DNA of 64,000 nt from Hydractinia symbiolongicarpus (Eukaryota > Cnidaria > Hydrozoa > Anthoathecata > Hydractiniidae): NCBI RefSeq assembly GCF_029227915.1, contig NC_079884.1, positions 9,982,001 through 10,046,000 of the forward strand. Reading direction: 5' to 3'. This document shows, piece after piece, positions 58,206-64,000 of this stretch. Below the pieces are notes generated by a model. It saw only the letters and a program-made list of their open reading frames with translations. It ran no database searches and was not told the DNA's origin. Within the stretch, counting starts at the first letter, position 1; the number at the start of each line of letters is the position of its first letter. The translations under genes were made by a program, and so were the position numbers.

Positions 58206-58912
58206 TTTGAGCCAGAACGACCCAATAACAAACAACAAAGCCCCTCTTATAATGCCGATGGCCCAGACGCACCAGAATTACCCGTTGCTTCTCGCACAGA
58301 TATATATCAGTGAGTGGTGCTTATGTGAAAAGTGCGAGAGGATGTCTTCAGCTGATGAGTGTTTGTGCTGTAACGAGGTGGACACTATAAAATACTTGCA
58401 ACTACGGTACCTATTTAATTTGACTTCACATTTTTTTACTGGTTGTATTATAAATGAGCGCCTGGGTACAAGGTTTCTATTGTGTTTTAGATAAGAAATG
58501 TATAACAGAGCATACTAAACAGAGCGCGAAGACTTCAGCGCGGTTGTGATTTTAAAGAACACTTTGTGGACAGCGTTAGTTGCTCTCCGCGATCGGGAAA
58601 GCCGTGGACTTAAAAAATCGCTAGCACTCTTGAAATTTCTGTTGTCGTAGTATTTCCAATCTTATTATTTGAGGATGATATTTTTAGATCTTATCGATAT
58701 GCGGCATACCGCCAATTCTGTTGGTTTGTTCATAACCACTTGGGAAAGGCGTTCGTCGAGTTATACCATCTTGTTTCGTGTCTAAGATACGTAGAGAATA
58801 TCCAAGTTTGAATGGGGTGTATACTGGCTTCAAAGAAGGTAAAGAAATACCTGAAATTGATTTTCCTCGGACAAATGAAGTTGACGACGAGAATATTTCA
58901 ATTGTAAATTAA
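58206..58912 (+). pseudogene. P2X7-type intracellular zinc domain, broken by frameshifts
   Basis: After an ATTTCAG acceptor the frame reads FEPERPNNKQQSPSY. It shifts by two bases in a TATATA run and continues SEWCLCEKCERMSSADECLC then CNEV. A later block reads YRYAAYRQFCWFVHNHLGK, loses one G, and goes on GVRRVIPSCFVSKIRREYPS then LNGVYTGFKE, ending at a stop. WC.C..C..M....EC.CC and the LGKG.R..IPSC..K.IR..P...G.YTGFK ending are those of the cysteine-rich C-terminal domain of P2X7, found alone or in other proteins in cnidarians. The two indels and a decayed middle make this copy non-functional. Confidence 0.8.
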
Positions 58913-58978
58913 AAACAACAGTCTTTCTCAGGAGAGGCGTTCGATCGCACGCGCACGCCGTGGCACACGCGTAAATCG

Positions 58979-59010
58979 TTTCAGGCGTGCGATTAATTGC
59001 ACGCCTGAAA
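58979..59010. repeat. Perfect hairpin, 12-bp arms, 8-nt loop
   Basis: TTTCAGGCGTGC, loop GATTAATT, then GCACGCCTGAAA. The region before it (58940-58970) is also rich in CACGCG words. Possibly the centre of a foldback element. Confidence 0.85.
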
Positions 59011-59374
59011 AATTAATATTGAGTTTTAAAAATCAACCTATAAAATCCTACTTTACAGCGTGCGATGGCAGCCCTCGAAATAATTTTTGGAGTCTCGTCA
59101 GACAAAATGCCCGCCACATTTCTAGTTTGGTCCTTAGCTCGTTTAGAACTTTCGTCGGACAAAACGTTGATAGATTTCCGTCTTCGTTGAACACTTTTAG
59201 ATCTCAGAATTATCGAATAATAATCCTGGTCATTTTCATCCACGAGCAAGCCTATTCATAGCCAACCTGACCATCCTAGCTAATTCACCGACTCCTGACT
59301 TACCTAAAAGAACTATGTAGACATGAATCGCTTTTGCCTGGCCCCTTCGCCCTTATAAAAAGTATAAATATGAA

Positions 59375-59452
59375 TAACCTCGAACCAAGTATTTCTTTTT
59401 GTTCGCTAATTGAGGTAGCTTTGGTAATAGAATAGGGGTATTGGGAACGAGG
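59375..59452. mobile_element. CCAACCTCG-family inverted element
   Basis: AACCTCGAACCAAGTA opens and TATTGGGAACGAGGTT closes, inverted, 78 bp. Confidence 0.65.
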
Positions 59453-59563
59453 TTTATAATTGTGGAGGAAGTATAAAGGTACATAAAACACAATTTATTT
59501 AATGCGTTTGTATTTTCTATAATTCCTTCTTTGCTGGTCGGCTTTCTGGAGTAAGATATATGT

Positions 59564-59593
59564 ACGATATGACAACAACAGTTGTCATATCGT
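59564..59593. repeat. Perfect hairpin, 13-bp arms, 4-nt loop
   Basis: ACGATATGACAAC, loop AACA, GTTGTCATATCGT. No poly-T run follows immediately. Too short for a typical microRNA precursor. Confidence 0.85.
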
Positions 59594-60594
59594 TTGGTAT
59601 ATTACAAGAAATGATTCAGATTCGTCAAGGAGTTTAACTTGTAATGTCGCGTCAGATTTTTTCATTTCATCATCGCACGTTGCTGTCTGCGTTTGAGCAT
59701 TGGCCACTCCACAGATGTCTGCGTAGATATACTTTTACGTAAATAATCTTACCTGCGTCTGGTCTCAGTATCGACACAAAAAATAAAGCAGCTTTAAAAT
59801 AATCTAGTTTAATTTGTGTAGAGACAGACATTCTGTTTGTGTGGACAGGGACATTAAGTTCTATCTCTGAAAGTGAGTTGCATGCTTTGAAATTAAATAT
59901 TCATAAATTGCTACATTTTTTTAAAAAGGGGGTAAAATATTTAAAAAAAAATAAATTAATCTGGTAATATTGTTCACAGTAAAACAATCATTTTCTATTT
60001 ACAATGTTTTGATTCGCCGAGAACCCAACGCTTATGTCACAACAAAATATTATTTTAGCCTCCCTTTCATGTAGAATGGCTTCGGTATAAATTTGCTTTC
60101 GATAACGTGCGATGATGAAGAATTTGTAAACATAAAAGAAATGTTATTCGAGTTGTAAAACTAACTTTAGAAATATAACCACTTATATTTTCGCAACAAA
60201 TAAGAAAAGTGCAATTAAGTTCAGGCTACCTTTTTATTATTATATTTTTACTGGACAGTACCTTTAAGATAGTGAGTGTTGGAGATAACGAGCTTCGTCT
60301 GTATGAACAGGATTTTAGTTCCGATATAAGCCTGTTGTTCATGGAAAACACGACATAACTTAGGATCAACAAGTCTACTATGGATGTAGCTATTCCTGAG
60401 ATAAAAATGTACATTAAGGACAGAACTGCATAAAGTATAAAATGGTCTTTTATAGAAAAAACGGTAATCGTGGACGCATCTTAGGTAAAAAATATCATTA
60501 AATATCTTCTTCTTTTTCATGTTGTGGATAGTTTGCGCTTGCATTTGGCTGATGTTTTATCATCACGAAATGTGACTCTTCTTATTATTTACTA
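59594..60594. other. No gene seen
   Basis: AT-rich. 60250-60300 holds a pogo-like TTGGAGATAACGAGCTTCG piece. The two overlapping minus-strand frames at 60226-60544 are not recognised. Confidence 0.45.
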
Positions 60595-61900
60595 GTCGAT
60601 AAAGTCCGTGGAAAAATCTACTGAGGCAGGATAAAAATGAAAAAGAAGCGTCATTTGAATTTTGATGACGTCAGCAACCCATCTACAAAAAAAAATAAGA
60701 ACCATGTTTTCACGTTGCCTCTATTATGTAGAACTTAAACTGCTGATGAAGGAAATGTAAATGATCATGTACTTTTGATAAACGGTTGCAGAGATATTAG
60801 GAATTGAAGGTTTTTTGATGACGTCATTAATCCATCCATTCCGAAACGGATTTAAGGACTATATGGGGTATCAGGTATGGGAATATTACCTAAATTGGTC
60901 CTAGGTGGTCCGTAGTTACCCACGCGGTGAATAATCATTGACGTCACCACCTCGTTTCCAACTTATTTGGCCTCAAAGTTTTAAGTACACTGTAATGGCT
61001 TCATTAGTTACTTTCCTTTGACGTTAATATTATTTTAACGTTAAAAGTTTGGTAAATTACAGAACAATTTTGTGGGCGATGTTTTACAGACTTTAGCAAA
61101 GAAAATGGTGAAGAATATAATCCACTTTGGAAAAGTCACGGACAGACAGAACTGGCGTAATATTATATAGACTACTCGAAAGTTGATAAAGCCCGTGGAA
61201 AACTCCACTTGTGCAGATTAAAAACGAAAAAGAAGAGACATTTAAACTTTGATGACATCAGCAACCCATAAAACTCCATAAAACAATAATTTAGAACCTT
61301 GTTTTCACATTGCCTCTATTGTGTAGAGCTTAAAATGCTGATCAAGAAAATGTATATGATTATGCGCTTTTGATGAGCGGTTAATGAGATATTTATGAAA
61401 ACTTTATGAAAAAAGTTGTAAAGAATATAATCCACTTTGCAAAAGTCACAGACAGACACACGGAACTGGTGTATTATTATATAGATAAAACCAGTGGAAA
61501 AATCCACTTAGGCCGGATAACAACGAAAAAAGAAACATCATTGTAATTTTGATGACGTCAGCAACCCATCCAACAAAAAAATAGAATTTATTTTCACGTT
61601 GCCTCTATTGTGGAGAGCTTAAAGCACTAATCAAGAAAATGTATATGATCATGTGCTTTGGATGAGCGGTTAATGAGATATAAGGGTTTAAAAATTTTTT
61701 TGACGTCAGCAATGGCCTGTCCAAACCCAAAAATTTTTTTAAAAAAATTCGTATACCTGTTGCCTTTATCGTATAGATCTTGAAACGCTGATCAAGAAAA
61801 TGTATAGGATCGTGTATTTTTGACAAACCGTTGCAGAGATATCAGGGTTTGAAGGTTTTTGATGACGTCATTAACCCGTCCATTCCGAAACGGATGTCGT
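60595..61900. repeat. Direct repeats (~250-300 bp, about four copies) with TGACGTCA boxes
   Basis: Copies start GATAAAGTCCGTGGAAAA (60598), GATAAAGCCCGTGGAAAA (61183) and GATAAAACCAGTGGAAAA (61484), with a fourth partial one at about 61755-61895. Shared parts: TTTTGATGACGTCAGCAACC, GTTTTCACGTTGCCTCTAT, CTGATCAAGAAAATGTATA and GATGACGTCATTAA. Some copies end with GACAGAC...TATTATATAGA. Confidence 0.88.
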
Positions 61901-63116
61901 TGTTTGTGGTTCAGTCTGTCTATATTTGACGCAAACCTTTTTGTTGTTGACGGAAATGGTACACAAAGGTTGAAAGTCAAGGTATAAATAGAAGTTTTGT
62001 CATGTCGTGGAATTCATGCTAAAGTCTGTTTCAAAATTGTAAAATATCAGAATCTTGGAAAAATTTCAATTGATGGGAATAAAGCTTTATCTATATCCGA
62101 TATATAATAAGCAAAAATTGAAATTCAGTATAGGATAATTTTGACAATTCAGTAGTTAAAAGACAATAATATCAAATAGAGTTCCTTAAAAAATATATTT
62201 AAGCTTGATAACACACCCTTCAACTTTCTGTTGGTTTTCTAAACTGCCTTGTGAAATGTCAAAGAAAGAATCAATTGTTTCTTTACATACTGTCGTCAAT
62301 TATTTTGCAAGAATAAAACCAGACATTCTCTGACGCAATTCTTTCAAATGCTTTGAATATTTGAAACGTCAAATTGCTTGGAACGATGTGTATTATGTTA
62401 AGAAAGTAAACAATTAAGGAGATAGAATTTATCAAAAAATAGATTATTACATCTTCAGAGAAGGGGAGATGTGAAGGAAATGTAAGAGGATTGATTTGTG
62501 CTAGCGAAAGCATAACATGTCAAAGTTGCAATAAACACCTCATAGTCCTGTGCTTTTTTCCCAGAACGCAAAATAGTTGACACAAACTGACGTTATCTGT
62601 GAGAACTATAGACAGATCAGAAATGAAATTCAATATTGTTAATCTCACATCATTACTGTCTCAGTTGTTTTCTTCAAATAAATGTATTTTTGAGTTTATC
62701 ACTACATGCAGCTACTTCAAAAGACAACAACGAATCGCATTTCTGATATTTAGTTAAGGTTTTAAAATATTGATCCATTAGATCATGTATCGTCTATTCT
62801 CTTGAGAGTTTCTTTGCAAAGTCACTTAGTTGTCTTATTTTCATGTAAAACCGAGATATAAATAAAGGTAAAATAAAATAAGGGGTTTTGTTGTTAAAAC
62901 TTAAAATGATACGTTGGGAAGTTACAAAAATGGAGAATTTAGATAATAAAGAGGATTTGCACACAACCTCTATATAACTTTTCGTATGGTTTTATATCCA
63001 TACTAGTCAGTGGCATCTGAATAATCAACGATTTTGCCCGTCCGTATACTGCATTACTTGCGGTACCACTTTGCGTGACAGACAGACGTATGTGGGTATT
63101 ATAATATAGATAAGTA
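61901..63116. other. No gene seen; one dispersed repeat end
   Basis: 63075-63112, CGTGACAGACAGACGTATGT then ATTATAATATAGATAA, is another copy of the dispersed end motif. Short frames only. Confidence 0.5.
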
Positions 63117-63522
63117 ACAGTTTAATGGCAGAAAAATTCACGTTTTTTGGTTATTTTCGCGAAAGTTCCCTTGGAAATTATCAATTATAAATATTTTTAA
63201 AGACGCCACAAAAAAATAAAATAAACAGGAAAATGTTAAAGACAGTGATTTATTTCATCTTTAATCATCAACTACGATGTCATTTTTCCTGGATGTTTCT
63301 TGGATATCACGATTTATTGAAACAGTAATAGATGTAGACGCTTGGTTACTAATAATAGGAGAAAAAGAGAGAATTGTTGCCATTCGCGAAAAATTTGTCC
63401 TTGCAAATTATTCATTTTCGATATACGCGAAAGTTTTTTACGCGAAATTTTTTCAAAAATTACAATTACCAAAAGTTTTTATTACAAAATTTAGCGATTC
63501 TTTGACCTCGCGAAACTGTTAG
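63117..63522. mobile_element. MITE-like element with AACAGTTT / AAACTGTT ends
   Basis: Starts AACAGTTTAATGGC and ends CCTCGCGAAACTGTT. Inside, CGCGAAAGTT-type words occur on both strands. An 81-codon frame inside (63277-63522) is probably chance. Confidence 0.5.
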
Positions 63523-63867
63523 CTCTCCAAACCCTTTACACCCGAGGTTTTTGGCATCAAGCTGTTCACAGAAGTTTAATTTTGTAAGACACTCTCATTT
63601 ACAAAGATAATCCTTGTAACATTGAAATATTTCCATGTGACATGAATCTCACTTTTTTGTTGATCTTTCTATGAACTTAAATTTGCATTTTTAACATAAC
63701 TCAAAAGAAAACAAGGATTATTTTTAACATGAAATCGTTGAATTTGTTGACATTTTGCATGTATTTGTGACAAAAATGATGTTTTGTTGATCTTTTGTGT
63801 AAGTACAAGCTCTTGGCACAAAAATCATTTCGTCAAAAAAACTTGGCAGTGATTCAAGTAAACAAGA

Positions 63868-63886
63868 CTTATATTATAAAAGTGCT
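63868..63886 (+). promoter_or_regulatory. TATA box for the gene at 63935
   Basis: TTATATTATAAAAGTGCTTG carries TATAAAAG about 55-60 bp before the ATG, the usual spacing for a short 5' UTR. It is the same form as at 22304. Confidence 0.5.
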
Positions 63887-63934
63887 TGCTTTATTAATTC
63901 GCATATTCAACTTAGAAAGATCTTCGAAGCAAAA

Positions 63935-64000
63935 ATGAACTCGATTAAGCGAGTATTATTGTTAACATTGGCATGCTCATGTAGACTGGTGTCTGCTGGT
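63935..64000 (+). CDS. 5' end of a secreted protein, truncated by the window
   Basis: An ATG in AAAATGAAC context opens MNSIKRVLLLTLACSCRLVS then AG, a textbook signal peptide (basic n-region, leucine core, small residues at the end). 22 codons are visible, without a stop. The product cannot be identified. Confidence 0.6.
   Translation, partial: MNSIKRVLLLTLACSCRLVSAG

Noticed and set aside
59013-59249. 78-codon minus-strand frame with KSINVLSDESSKRAKDQ
   Set aside because: Polar and plausible-looking, but no start context, splice sites or family; a plus-strand frame of similar length overlaps it.
60595-61900. CRISPR-like array
   Set aside because: The repeats are ~250-300 bp, imperfect, not short repeats with unique spacers, and this is a eukaryotic genome.
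63277-63522. 81-codon frame
   Set aside because: Lies inside a MITE-like element and ends at its inverted terminus; no recognisable protein.

Overview
The window is animal nuclear DNA that is AT-rich and has frequent GT-AG introns. It most probably comes from a cnidarian, and a hydrozoan is likely. Three things support this: multi-exon genes for animal proteins (endophilin-B, a SCaMC-type mitochondrial carrier, a calcium-channel alpha2-delta subunit), an animal CYP74-clan P450, and the transposon load (RTE/CFDP2-like LINE ending in an ATG microsatellite, tRNA-derived SINEs, pogo-, hAT-, P- and piggyBac-like remnants, and many short inverted elements with CCAACCTCG-type ends). I had no database, so the taxon is an inference.

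Layout. 1-4137: repeats and no gene. 4138-12172 (-): complete nine-exon endophilin-B gene, with a tandem repeat, two SINEs and an internally deleted LINE in its introns. 12173-17047: transposon graveyard (pogo and hAT remnants) and a weak minus-strand coiled-coil gene candidate. 17048-21185 (+): nine-exon mitochondrial carrier whose N-terminus lacks EF-hands. 22295-24910 (+): promoter and a single-exon CYP74-clan P450. 26822-27271 (+): small single-exon secreted protein with a very basic tail. 28-37 kb: mostly mobile DNA, including a 1.9-kb element with ~63-bp terminal inverted repeats. 37441-42952 (+): alpha2-delta subunit in only three coding exons. 44124-45998 (-): single-exon 624-residue protein with ankyrin-like repeats and a C-terminal HAE...PCxxC motif, which reads as a cytidine-deaminase-like zinc site. 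This is the most novel item. 46-63.9 kb: repeats and broken genes (vertnin/OTU-like, P-element-like, P2X7-domain-like), nested pogo/piggyBac elements, tandem repeats and perfect hairpins. 63870-64000 (+): TATA box and first 22 codons of a secreted protein cut by the window edge.

The genes do not form an operon or an obvious pathway. Endophilin-B acts on membrane curvature, the carrier on mitochondrial nucleotide transport, the P450 on fatty-acid hydroperoxides, and alpha2-delta on calcium-channel trafficking. Coordinates of spliced genes were built by hand from splice sites. Reading phase is continuous across every junction of the three multi-exon genes.
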